Below are positions 1 to 6,647 of a DNA stretch of 15,431 bases, piece by piece. The stretch covers positions 1 through 15,431 of the forward strand of contig DJWJ01000010.1 of the NCBI GenBank assembly GCA_002440965.1. The letters run 5' to 3'. Below the pieces are notes generated by a model. The model saw only the letters and a list, made by a program, of their open reading frames with translations, was not told the origin of the DNA and did not search any database. A program made the translations under genes and the position numbers. Position 1 is the stretch's first letter, and the number at the start of each line of letters is the position of its first letter. This DNA comes from Candidatus Omnitrophica bacterium UBA6233. GTDB lineage: Bacteria; Omnitrophota; Gorgyraeia; Gygaellales; Profunditerraquicolaceae.

Positions 1-44
1 GTAATGATCTATGGTATCATTCCCACCTAAATCACAATTAAAAA

Positions 45-72
45 TTTACCTTTTATTTTTTTGTGGTATAAT
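45..72 (+). promoter_or_regulatory. Candidate sigma70-type promoter with extended -10
   Basis: A perfect TATAAT lies at 67-72, preceded by TGG (64-66), which makes an extended -10. A partial -35, TTTACC, lies at 45-50 with a 16-base spacer. A transcript would start about 7 bases after the -10, near 79, only a few bases before the ATG at 82. The promoter therefore drives the hydrolase gene and argues against starting that gene at the TTG at 61. Confidence 0.6.
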
Positions 73-81
73 GCTTCCCTT

Positions 82-921
82 ATGGATAAAGCAAGTTCTA
101 GAAAATTCGATTTTTTTCTAAAAGGTGATAGTGGGAAAGCGGTTTTGCTTATTCACGGCATTACCGGCACGCCTTCCGAAATGAACTATTTGGGTAAGGC
201 TTTGAACAAGGCCGGTTTTAGCGTGCTTTGTAACGCTTTGCCGAGGCATTGCTCTACTTTAGCCGAATTAAAGAAGGTTACCTGGCAGGAGATTGCCGAT
301 TTTTGCTCCAAAGACCTTGAAAATCTAAAAAAAGAACATTCCCAAGTTTTTGTGGGCGGATTATCTATGGGCGCCATTATGTCGGTTCACCTTGCCTATA
401 AGTATCCATCTTCAGTTTCTAAGATTATCGCTTTGGCTCCTACGATCTTTTATGATGGCTGGGCAGTCCCCAAATATAAATTTCTGATGGATTTTTTATG
501 GTATCTGCCTTTCTTCCGCAACTGGTATAATATAAGGGAGAGTTGGCCTTTTGGATTAAAAAACGAGCTTTTAAGGGCAGGCATAGAGAGGTTTTACCGT
601 AACGCTAAAACAATAGGCAATGATGACAAAGCAGCTATTTTCGGCAGCCCGTTTTTCCCGATGAGTTGTCTTTATCAGCACTATCTGCTTACTAAAACGG
701 TTAAGAATGAGTTCTCTAGTGTTAAGGCTCCGATTCTTATTATGCATGCCCAAGAGGATGATATGACTAGCCTTAAAAACGCGCGTTTCGTGTATGGCCA
801 TATCGGCTCCTCCGACAAAACTTTGATAATACTCGAAGATAGCTATCATATGATAACTATCGATAAAGAAAAAAATAAAGTAGCGGAAGAAGTAATTAAA
901 TTCTTAAACAAACTTAGTTAA
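82..921 (+). CDS. Alpha/beta-hydrolase, carboxylesterase (Est30-like) family
   Basis: A 279-residue serine hydrolase, probably a cytoplasmic carboxylesterase or monoacylglycerol lipase-like enzyme cleaving short acyl esters. What is seen: the oxyanion-hole segment LLIHGITGTPSEM near residues 22-34, the nucleophile elbow GGLSMG with Ser95, a likely catalytic Asp226 in HAQEDD, and His256 in the C-terminal SYH. No signal peptide is visible. Length is slightly above the roughly 250 residues usual for this group, owing to a longer lid around residues 125-200. The frame is open from a TTG at 61, but that codon lies upstream of the -10 box, so the ATG at 82 is chosen. It has no Shine-Dalgarno and may be translated leaderless. 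The gene stands alone, separated from the next by a 321-base repeat-filled gap. The substrate cannot be read from the sequence. Confidence 0.85.
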   Translation: MDKASSRKFDFFLKGDSGKAVLLIHGITGTPSEMNYLGKALNKAGFSVLCNALPRHCSTLAELKKVTWQEIADFCSKDLENLKKEHSQVFVGGLSMGAIMSVHLAYKYPSSVSKIIALAPTIFYDGWAVPKYKFLMDFLWYLPFFRNWYNIRESWPFGLKNELLRAGIERFYRNAKTIGNDDKAAIFGSPFFPMSCLYQHYLLTKTVKNEFSSVKAPILIMHAQEDDMTSLKNARFVYGHIGSSDKTLIILEDSYHMITIDKEKNKVAEEVIKFLNKLS

Positions 922-1242
922 TAAACCGCATATAACAAAAGTAGAAATTCAAAAGTAAAGAATCAAAACCGTAATCTAAAACCAAAAAGTTTAATGTCAA
1001 ATGACAAGATTCAAAATCCAAAATAAATCCAAAATCAAAATGACAAATATCAAGTCAAGGATTTTGACATTTGTGTTTTGTGCTTTGGTATTATTTTGTG
1101 CTTTGGATTTTGACATTTGTCATTCTCAATTTGGCATTTGTCATTTGTGCTTATTTTGAATTTTGAGCTTTGGCCTTTGACATTAGCAGCTTTGCTTTTT
1201 AACTTTTAGTTTACCTCTTGTATTTTATTAGTTTTTTAAAAT
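922..1242. other. Intergenic gap with A/T-rich palindromic repeat
   Basis: This 321-base gene-free stretch holds repeat copy 1 (993-1184). Its flanks, about 940-992 and 1185-1212, are also A-rich on the left and T-rich on the right and weakly complementary, so the palindrome may reach further out. No credible ORF, tRNA or classical terminator is visible. A weak promoter for the next gene could lie at TTTAAC (1198-1203) and TATTTT (1221-1226), with 17 bases between them. The match is poor and I would not rely on it. Confidence 0.7.
993..1184. repeat. A/T-rich palindromic repeat family A, copy 1
   Basis: A 192-bp imperfect palindrome. Its ends AATGTCAAA (993-1001) and TTTGACATT (1176-1184) are exact reverse complements. 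Inside these, 1005-1034 pairs imperfectly with 1151-1164. The same 30-base left block recurs exactly at 10028-10057, and the right block 1151-1184 recurs at 10107-10140 with 31 of 34 matches, so this is a dispersed family. The middle (1035-1150) differs from copy 2 and is built of small direct repeats, including an exact 16-base repeat at 1059-1074 and 1105-1120. No coding capacity. Conserved ends with a variable core suggest a MITE-like or recombining element. A role as terminator or transcript stabiliser is also possible. Confidence 0.8.
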
Positions 1243-2742
1243 ATGGACTATGACGCGATTATAATCGGCGCAGGAGTTGCCGGCCTGGCTTCTGCGGTTA
1301 AACTTTCCTCTAAGGGCAAAAAAATCCTCTTAATCGAGAAATTACCTGTTCCCGGCGGTTTTGTCACTACCTTTAGCCGCAAAGGCTTTGTTTTTGAGAG
1401 CGCTTTGCATTGTGTCGATGGCCTGCAAGAGAAAGGAGAGGTAAGGAAGATTCTCGGGGAATACGGCATCGACAAGAAAGTAGATTTTATTGATCTGGCT
1501 GATTTCAGCCGGGTTATTTATCCGGAGTACGACTTTACCTCTAACTTTAAACGGGATGAATTTGTCGCTTATTTAAAAAAAGAATTTTCTCCGGAAGAAG
1601 CCGGTATTGATAAACTTTTTCTGGCTATTGATAAATTTTACCATCAAGTTGATTGGTATAAACGTTCTAATTTACCGTTACCCTTGAAACTTATTTGCGC
1701 TTCTTTTATGTGTCCGATGATTATCAGGACTTCGATGATCACCTTTGAAGAATTTTTGAATGAGTTTGTAAAGGATATAAAACTAAAAGGTATTATCACG
1801 AATATCTGGAATTTTGTCGGCCTTCCTCCGGCAAGAATATCGGCTTTTTATTTTCTGGTAGTTTTTACCGGTTACCATTATGTCCCGACAGCTTACATTA
1901 GGGGAAGCTCGAGCGCGCTTTTTAAGGCAATAGTTGAAAAAATTAAAGAAAATGGTTCGGAAGTGAAATTCAATACTCAGGTTTCCAGAATAGTTACTGA
2001 AGGCGGTAAGACGGTTAAGGCGGTAGTTACTGATAAGGGAGAGGTATTTACGGCTAAGTCGATAATCAGCAATGCTAATCCTCTGGATACCTTTGATAAG
2101 CTTATTGATAATTCAACGGTTAAAGAAGCGTATCGCAAAAAGTTTTCGGGTTTGGAAAAGTCAATTTCCGCTTTTCAGATTTATTTAGGGTTAAAGACTA
2201 CGGCTAAAAATTTAGGTATGAGCCATTATATGTATTCGATAAATATCAGCTATGATCATGAAGAAGATCTGCGGAGTTGTTTCAGCGCGGACTATGAACA
2301 GCGCGCTTTTGCTTTGGTTGATCATTCTCGGCTTGATCCGAATCTGGCCCCTGTCGGAAAAGGAACGCTTTTAATTATGGTTTTAGATTCTTATACTAAT
2401 TGGAAGGATCTCTCACCGCAGGATTACAAGGCTAAAAAAGAACAGGTTGCCCGGAAGTTGATTGAACGCTGTGAAAAGTATCTTCCCGGATTATCCGCTA
2501 ATATCGAGGTTATGGAGATTGCTACTCCTAAAACGATGGAACGTTACGGTTCTTCGCCGGAAGGCGCAATTTACGGTTTTGCCCAGACTCCGGCGCAATC
2601 GGTTTTACGCCGGACCGGGTATTGCACGCAGGTAAGAGGGCTATATTTAACCGGCGCCTGGACCCAGCCCGGAGCAGGGGTGCATGCTTGTTTTGTCTCC
2701 GGGGTGGACGCAGCGGATACGGTGTTAAGATATTTGAAATAA
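1243..2742 (+). CDS. FAD-dependent oxidoreductase, phytoene desaturase/CrtISO-like
   Basis: A 499-residue flavoprotein of the CrtI/CrtISO/retinol-saturase superfamily (COG1233 type). The N-terminal Rossmann fold is clear: GAGVAG at residues 9-14, Glu32 at the end of the second strand for the FAD ribose, then PGG at 37-39. The C-terminal FAD signature GLYLTGAWTQPGAGVHACF is also family-typical. Such proteins desaturate, isomerise or saturate polyenes and other hydrophobic substrates. No carotenoid gene (crtB, crtE) is nearby, so a carotenoid role is not shown and the substrate stays open. The ATG at 1243 begins right at the dinucleotide-binding strand, as is usual; no Shine-Dalgarno precedes it. 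The stop codon abuts the rsmD start with no gap, so the two are probably cotranscribed and translationally coupled. Confidence 0.85.
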   Translation: MDYDAIIIGAGVAGLASAVKLSSKGKKILLIEKLPVPGGFVTTFSRKGFVFESALHCVDGLQEKGEVRKILGEYGIDKKVDFIDLADFSRVIYPEYDFTSNFKRDEFVAYLKKEFSPEEAGIDKLFLAIDKFYHQVDWYKRSNLPLPLKLICASFMCPMIIRTSMITFEEFLNEFVKDIKLKGIITNIWNFVGLPPARISAFYFLVVFTGYHYVPTAYIRGSSSALFKAIVEKIKENGSEVKFNTQVSRIVTEGGKTVKAVVTDKGEVFTAKSIISNANPLDTFDKLIDNSTVKEAYRKKFSGLEKSISAFQIYLGLKTTAKNLGMSHYMYSINISYDHEEDLRSCFSADYEQRAFALVDHSRLDPNLAPVGKGTLLIMVLDSYTNWKDLSPQDYKAKKEQVARKLIERCEKYLPGLSANIEVMEIATPKTMERYGSSPEGAIYGFAQTPAQSVLRRTGYCTQVRGLYLTGAWTQPGAGVHACFVSGVDAADTVLRYLK

Positions 2743-3318
2743 ATGCGCATAACCACTGGTAAATTTAAAGGTAGGAACATTGGTATGCCTGGAGGTATCC
2801 GGCCAACCCAGGCTAAGGCCAGAAAAGCGGTCTTTGATATTTTAGGCGACATTGAGGGCTTGGCGTTTTTGGAGCTATTTGCCGGTTCCGGGGCAGTGGG
2901 TTTGGAGGCAGCTTCGCGTGGAGCCAGAGAAGTGATTTTTGTAGAAAATGAGCCCGGTGTCCTTAAGACTCTGGCCTCGAACACTTCGGTATTGAGTAGT
3001 AGGTATCTTATAATACCTCTGGATGTCCAAAAAGCCCTGGCGCGCTTAAGCAAAGAAGGGAAGCGGTTTGATATTATTTTCCTGGATCCACCGTATTTTA
3101 AGCTTAACGTTAGCGAATCCGGGGTAGATGAGGAGTCGCTGGCAAAAAAAACCTTGAAAACCCTTGAGGCTTGTGATATATTAGCGCCCAATGGCTTGAT
3201 AATAGTGCAGCATTTTGATAAGGAGAACCTCCCAGTTGAACTGGGAGTTTTAAGTTTATTCAGGAATTATACTTACGGAAGCACTATATTATCATTATAT
3301 AGGAAAGAAAACAGATAA
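2743..3318 (+). CDS. rsmD: 16S rRNA (guanine966-N2)-methyltransferase RsmD
   Basis: A 191-residue SAM-dependent methyltransferase, of normal length for RsmD, which methylates G966 of 16S rRNA during 30S assembly. The N-terminus MRITTGKFKGRNI followed by RPTQAKARKAVFDIL is diagnostic. The SAM-binding motif LELFAGSGAVGLEA spans about residues 43-56, an acidic ribose-binding residue lies in FVENE (66-70), and the catalytic DPPY is at 115-118. The start follows the previous stop directly. The stop is one base before the coaD start, and the rsmD-coaD pairing is a widespread bacterial arrangement. Near its 3' end the reading frame contains a strong terminator-like hairpin (3229-3251). Confidence 0.95.
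   Translation: MRITTGKFKGRNIGMPGGIRPTQAKARKAVFDILGDIEGLAFLELFAGSGAVGLEAASRGAREVIFVENEPGVLKTLASNTSVLSSRYLIIPLDVQKALARLSKEGKRFDIIFLDPPYFKLNVSESGVDEESLAKKTLKTLEACDILAPNGLIIVQHFDKENLPVELGVLSLFRNYTYGSTILSLYRKENR
3229..3251 (+). terminator. Terminator-like hairpin inside the rsmD reading frame
   Basis: CTCCCAG (3229-3235) and CTGGGAG (3241-3247) form a perfect 7-bp G/C-rich stem around TTGAA; counted as a palindrome it is 9 bp per arm. Four T residues (3248-3251) follow directly. It lies in codons for residues about 163-170 of RsmD, roughly 70 bases before the stop. It has the shape of an intrinsic terminator or attenuator and could reduce read-through into coaD, but the T run is short and the palindrome could be chance. 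Confidence 0.4.
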
Positions 3319-3319
3319 A

Positions 3320-3808
3320 GTGTGCCAGAAAGCCATCTATCCCGGAACTTTTGACCCGGTAACTAACGGTCATATCGATCTGATTAAGAGGGCGCAGGAT
3401 ATCTTCCCCGAGTTAATTATAGCTGTAGCTGCCAATCCTCAAAAAGGGCCGCTTTTTGACACTCAAGAGAGAGTGGCTATGCTTAAGCAGGCTGCTGTCG
3501 GCTTAAAAGGCGTGGAAGTGGTAAGTTTCGACGGGTTGGTTGTAGATTACGCGCGTAAGCGCAAGGTCAAGGTTCTGGTTAGAGGCTTAAGGATGATTTC
3601 GGATTTTGAGTTTGAATTCCAGATGGCTTTAACCAATAGAAAGCTTTCTCCGGATATCGAAACCATTTTTCTTATGCCCCATGAATCATATAGCTATCTT
3701 TCTTCGAAGCTTTTGAAAGAAACTGCGGCTCTGGGCGCGGATTTAACGAATTTCGTCCCGGATTTTGTGGAAAAGGCGCTTAAAGCAAAATTACGCGTAA
3801 AGCGGTGA
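3320..3808 (+). CDS. coaD: Pantetheine-phosphate adenylyltransferase (CoaD, PPAT)
   Basis: A 162-residue nucleotidyltransferase, the usual size for bacterial PPAT. It transfers AMP from ATP to 4'-phosphopantetheine to give dephospho-CoA, the penultimate step of CoA synthesis in the cytoplasm. Visible signatures: IYPGTFDPVTNGH (residues 6-18) with the T/HxGH-type ATP site, RGLR at 88-91, and the C-terminal SYLSSKLLKE segment (125-134) that binds nucleotide. The start is a GTG at 3320, one base after the rsmD stop; the only nearby Shine-Dalgarno-like sequence is AGGAAAG, about 13 bases upstream. The TGA stop at 3806-3808 lies inside a GTGA tetramer that is repeated at the start of the next gene, on the far side of an inserted palindrome. 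Confidence 0.96.
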   Translation: MCQKAIYPGTFDPVTNGHIDLIKRAQDIFPELIIAVAANPQKGPLFDTQERVAMLKQAAVGLKGVEVVSFDGLVVDYARKRKVKVLVRGLRMISDFEFEFQMALTNRKLSPDIETIFLMPHESYSYLSSKLLKETAALGADLTNFVPDFVEKALKAKLRVKR

Positions 3809-3809
3809 A

Positions 3810-3892
3810 TCCCGTTAGAAACAGGTTGCCGCGGGCAACCGTTAAATTTTCTATGGCGGGGGTATGTTTTTATAAGCGAGGTTTCTAACGGG
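3810..3892. repeat. Nested palindromic element between coaD and yceD (family B)
   Basis: Exact 12-bp inverted repeats, CCCGTTAGAAAC (3811-3822) and GTTTCTAACGGG (3881-3892), enclose about 58 bases. Next to the left arm is a perfect 7-bp hairpin, GGTTGCC-GCG-GGCAACC (3824-3840). The element is flanked by the direct repeat GTGAA (3805-3809 and 3893-3897), which looks like a 5-bp target-site duplication. It fills the whole gap between two genes, and its right end touches the GTG start of the next gene. No ORF fits inside. It resembles REP or MITE-type non-autonomous elements. Confidence 0.75.
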
Positions 3893-4306
3893 GTGAAAAT
3901 TGACACTCGTAAAATACCTGATGAAGGGATAACTCTTGTCGAGGAATTCAGTCCCGCGAAGTTGGATCTGGATACCGGGATTATCAAATTCTCCGGTCCA
4001 ATAAAAGCAAAAGCGGTTGTTGCCAAAAGTTATAGCGCGGTTAGCGTGAATCTGGCTTTGGAAGCGCCGATGGTCATAACCTGCAGCCGTTGCCTGGAAG
4101 AGATAAATACCGGTTTTAACCGGCAGCTCGAGTTGCATTATGCCGTTGATAAGCTCGAGCCGGTAATTAATTTGGATCCGGATATCCGGGAAGAAATAAT
4201 TTTAAATTATCAGATTAATCCTTTATGCGGCATTGATTGTAAAGGTTTATGTGCTAAGTGTGGTGGAAATTTAAATAATGGAAGTTGTAGCTGTAAGTCC
4301 AAGTAA
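3893..4306 (+). CDS. yceD: DUF177 / YceD-family protein
   Basis: A 137-residue protein of the DUF177 (YceD) family, almost always encoded next to rpmF and thought to act in 23S rRNA or large-subunit maturation; its exact biochemical role is less settled than its gene neighbourhood. What is seen: the central CSRCLE motif (Cys64, Cys67) and a C-terminal cysteine cluster CGIDCKGLCAKCG (Cys112, 116, 120, 123) plus Cys132 and Cys134, suggesting metal binding. The GTG start at 3893 lies directly against the right arm of the preceding palindrome. The only Shine-Dalgarno-like sequence, GCGAGG at 3876-3881, comes from that element at a long spacing. The gene ends 63 bases before rpmF. Confidence 0.9.
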   Translation: MKIDTRKIPDEGITLVEEFSPAKLDLDTGIIKFSGPIKAKAVVAKSYSAVSVNLALEAPMVITCSRCLEEINTGFNRQLELHYAVDKLEPVINLDPDIREEIILNYQINPLCGIDCKGLCAKCGGNLNNGSCSCKSK

Positions 4307-4356
4307 AAGATTTGTTTTGGGATTTTAATTTTGAAATTTGGATTTTCGAGCGACTG

Positions 4357-4363
4357 AAAGGAG
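4357..4363 (+). promoter_or_regulatory. Ribosome binding site that fixes the rpmF GTG start
   Basis: AAAGGAG lies six bases before the GTG at 4370. It is one of the few strong Shine-Dalgarno sequences in the window and supports GTG as the rpmF start codon. Confidence 0.75.
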
Positions 4364-4369
4364 CGAGAC

Positions 4370-4570
4370 GTGGCCCTACCTAAGAGAAGGCATTCAGCAA
4401 CGCGCGGCCGTAAGCGCCGTACCCATTGGAAAGTAAAAGCAGGGGGTTTGAGCCCTTGTCCGCAATGCAAGCAGCCGAAATTAGCTCATATTGTTTGCCC
4501 TATTTGCGGTTTTTACAAAGGTAAACAGGTTATTGAAATAAAAGTAAAAGAGAAAAAGAAGAAGAAATAA
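4370..4570 (+). CDS. rpmF: 50S ribosomal protein L32 (bL32)
   Basis: A 66-residue ribosomal protein. The N-terminus ALPKRRHSATRGRKRRTHWK is the standard L32 signature of a basic tail following a processed Met. A zinc ribbon follows, with Cys30/Cys33 (CPQC) and Cys43/Cys46 (CPIC), so this is the zinc-binding form of L32. The C-terminus is very lysine-rich. The GTG start is backed by a strong ribosome binding site. The order yceD-rpmF-plsX is conserved across many bacteria and links ribosome assembly to lipid synthesis. Confidence 0.96.
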   Translation: MALPKRRHSATRGRKRRTHWKVKAGGLSPCPQCKQPKLAHIVCPICGFYKGKQVIEIKVKEKKKKK

Positions 4571-4594
4571 TTTGCTTAGATAAGTGTTGCCAGT

Positions 4595-4620
4595 AGGGAC
4601 TGTCTCCGAAGGGGGCTGTC
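4595..4620 (+). repeat. Possible degenerate palindrome remnant upstream of plsX
   Basis: GTCTCC (4602-4607) can pair with GGGGGC (4611-4616) around GAA, using two G-U pairs. The surrounding AGGGACTGTC...GGGGGCTGTC resembles the AGGGAC and CTGTCCCC...GGGGAC parts of the leuC/leuD element. It sits in the 113-base gap between rpmF and plsX, where a transposed palindrome would be tolerated. It is too diverged to be sure. Confidence 0.3.
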
Positions 4621-4683
4621 GCACGACAAGATAAGGGTTGGTTACGAAATTAGCGAAAAAAACATTATTTGGGAGATAACCAA

Positions 4684-5673
4684 ATGAAAATAGTGGTCGA
4701 TGCTATGGGCGGGGATCACGCGCCCGGAGTGGTTATTGACGGCACATTGGCGGCGGTTAAAGAGTATGGCGCCGAAGTTATCCTGGTAGGTGATCAGACA
4801 AAGATTGATCCTCTGCTTAAAAAAGCCAAATATTCCGGGAACAATATTGAAGTAGTCCATGCTCCTGAGACAATTGAGATGTGCGAGTCTGCTGCGCTAA
4901 GCGTGCGGAAAAAAAGAAATTCCTCTATTGTCGTAGGAATAAATTTAGTTAAAGAAGGCAAGGCCGGAGCTTTTTTTAGCGCCGGGAACACCGGAGCGGT
5001 TGTCTGCGCCGCGACCTTAGGTTTAAGGATGATACCCGGAGTTGAGCGCCCAGGAATTGCTATTATTACTCCTACCTTAAAAGGCATATCTTTGATCATT
5101 GATGTCGGCGCAAACATTGACCCCAAGCCAAACCAGCTTTTACAATACGCGGTTATGGGTGATGTTTACTGCCGGACTATTTTAAATAAAACCAATCCTT
5201 CCATCGGATTATTGAATATCGGCGAAGAAGAGGCCAAAGGCCCTGAATTTATGCGCGAGACGCATGAGCTGTTGCAGAAGAGTAACCTTAATTTTATCGG
5301 TAATGTGGAAGGCAAGGATTTTTTATCCGGAAAAGCCGATATCATTGTCTGCGACGGATTTGTGGGGAATGTCGCGCTGAAAGTTTTGGAAAGCGCGGCG
5401 CAAGCAATGCAGGTATTTTTAAAAAGGCATCTCTTAAGCAATGCTTTGGGCAAGATCGGCTTGCTCTTTTTATTGCCAAGTTTAAAACGATTTAAAAAAG
5501 AACTTGATTATTCCGAGTATGGCGGAGCGCCTTTATTAGGGGTTAATGGCGTAACGATCATCGGCCATGGCCGTTCCAATGTTAAGGCAATCAAGAACGC
5601 GATCAGAGTGGCCAAAGAAGAAGTTGACCGTAATTTCAACGAGAAAATTACCGAGGCGATCAGCAAGAAATGA
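4684..5673 (+). CDS. plsX: Phosphate acyltransferase PlsX
   Basis: A 329-residue enzyme, of typical PlsX length, which converts acyl-ACP and phosphate to acyl-phosphate for PlsY, starting membrane phospholipid synthesis. The N-terminus MKIVVDAMGGDHAP is diagnostic. Also visible are the SVRKKRNSS segment (73-81) and SAGNTGA (99-105), the conserved substrate and phosphate region, and a C-terminal YGGAPLLGVNG motif. The frame is open from a TTG at 4669, but GGGAG (4671-4675) is a good ribosome binding site eight bases before the ATG at 4684, so that start is chosen. The gene overlaps fabH by four bases (ATGA), which indicates translational coupling. It heads the fab cluster in the usual order. 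Confidence 0.96.
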   Translation: MKIVVDAMGGDHAPGVVIDGTLAAVKEYGAEVILVGDQTKIDPLLKKAKYSGNNIEVVHAPETIEMCESAALSVRKKRNSSIVVGINLVKEGKAGAFFSAGNTGAVVCAATLGLRMIPGVERPGIAIITPTLKGISLIIDVGANIDPKPNQLLQYAVMGDVYCRTILNKTNPSIGLLNIGEEEAKGPEFMRETHELLQKSNLNFIGNVEGKDFLSGKADIIVCDGFVGNVALKVLESAAQAMQVFLKRHLLSNALGKIGLLFLLPSLKRFKKELDYSEYGGAPLLGVNGVTIIGHGRSNVKAIKNAIRVAKEEVDRNFNEKITEAISKK

Positions 5674-6647
5674 AAAAAGTCGGTATCATCGGTGTAGGCG
5701 AATATCTACCTAAAAAAGTTTTGACTAACGCGGATTTAGAGAAGATGGTGGACACTTCTGATGAGTGGATCACTACGCGCACCGGTATAAAAGAACGCAG
5801 GTTGGCATCTGACGAGGAAGCTACTTCGGATTTGGCTATTGCTGCTGCCAGAGAGGCTTTGAATAACGCGAAAATAAAACCCGAAGACCTGGATTTGATC
5901 ATCGTAGCAACTATTACTCCGGATATGCCTTTTCCTTCAGTAGCGTCAATTCTTCAAAACGCGCTCTGCGCAAAGAAAGCCGCTGCTTTTGATATCTCCG
6001 CGGCCTGCGCCGGATTTGTTTACGCGCTTTCTATCGCCCAGCAGTTTATCTCTACCGGGGTCTATAAAAACGCTTTGGTTATCGGCGCGGAAAAACTTTC
6101 TTCCATAACAGATTGGAAAGACAGGAACACTTGTGTTCTATTCGGCGATGGAGCAGGCGCCTGCGTTTTAGGAGAAGTTAAGGATGGCGGAATAACCGCT
6201 ACTTATCTTGGCTGCGATGGTTCGAATTTAGGCTTATTAAATCTTCCGGCTGGCGGCTCAAGAAAACCTGCTTCGTATGAAACAGTTGATGCCCGCCTGC
6301 ATTATCTTAAAATGAACGGAAATGAATTATTCAAGATTGCCGTTAGGACCATGACTGACGCGGCCCTGACAGTTTTAGAAAAAGCTGGTTTGAAATTTTC
6401 CGATATTGACCTTATCATACCCCACCAGGCAAATTCCCGGATCATTATGGCAGTTGCCAAGAGATTGGGGCTTACCGAAGATAAAATATTCCTGAATATA
6501 GAAAAGTATGGCAATATGTCTAGCGCTTCTACTGCCACAGCCTTAGTTGAGGCGGCAAAAGAAGGCAGGATTAAAAAAGGCGACATTGTTCTTTTAGACG
6601 CTTTCGGAGCCGGCTTAGTCTGGGGAGCAGCCGTTATTGAATGGTAG
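5670..6647 (+). CDS. fabH: Beta-ketoacyl-ACP synthase III (FabH)
   Basis: A 325-residue condensing enzyme that starts type II fatty-acid synthesis by joining an acyl-CoA primer, usually acetyl-CoA, to malonyl-ACP. The catalytic triad is present: Cys113 in SAACAGF, His252 in PHQANSR and Asn282 in YGNMSSAST. The early TRTGIKER segment (36-43) is family-typical. Length is normal and no key residue is missing. The ATG overlaps the plsX stop by four bases. The 3' end overlaps fabD by seven bases. Primer chain length and branching cannot be judged from sequence alone. Confidence 0.96.
   Translation: MKKVGIIGVGEYLPKKVLTNADLEKMVDTSDEWITTRTGIKERRLASDEEATSDLAIAAAREALNNAKIKPEDLDLIIVATITPDMPFPSVASILQNALCAKKAAAFDISAACAGFVYALSIAQQFISTGVYKNALVIGAEKLSSITDWKDRNTCVLFGDGAGACVLGEVKDGGITATYLGCDGSNLGLLNLPAGGSRKPASYETVDARLHYLKMNGNELFKIAVRTMTDAALTVLEKAGLKFSDIDLIIPHQANSRIIMAVAKRLGLTEDKIFLNIEKYGNMSSASTATALVEAAKEGRIKKGDIVLLDAFGAGLVWGAAVIEW

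Noticed and set aside
3..21. Inverted repeat AATGAT/ATCATT near the window start
   Set aside because: Only six A/T-rich base pairs, with no T run and no visible upstream gene. A tRNA 3' end was considered because of CCCACC at 22-27, but no T-loop or acceptor pairing is visible.
2571..3191. Long open frame (206 codons) on the minus strand across the oxidoreductase/rsmD junction
   Set aside because: It is antisense to two well-supported genes, shows no recognisable motif, and has no ribosome binding context of its own.
4310..4346. T-rich stretch between yceD and rpmF resembling the right half of repeat family A
   Set aside because: It has the same TTTTG/ATTTTGAA flavour but lacks the conserved TTTGACATT end and any opposite arm. 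Composition alone could explain it.
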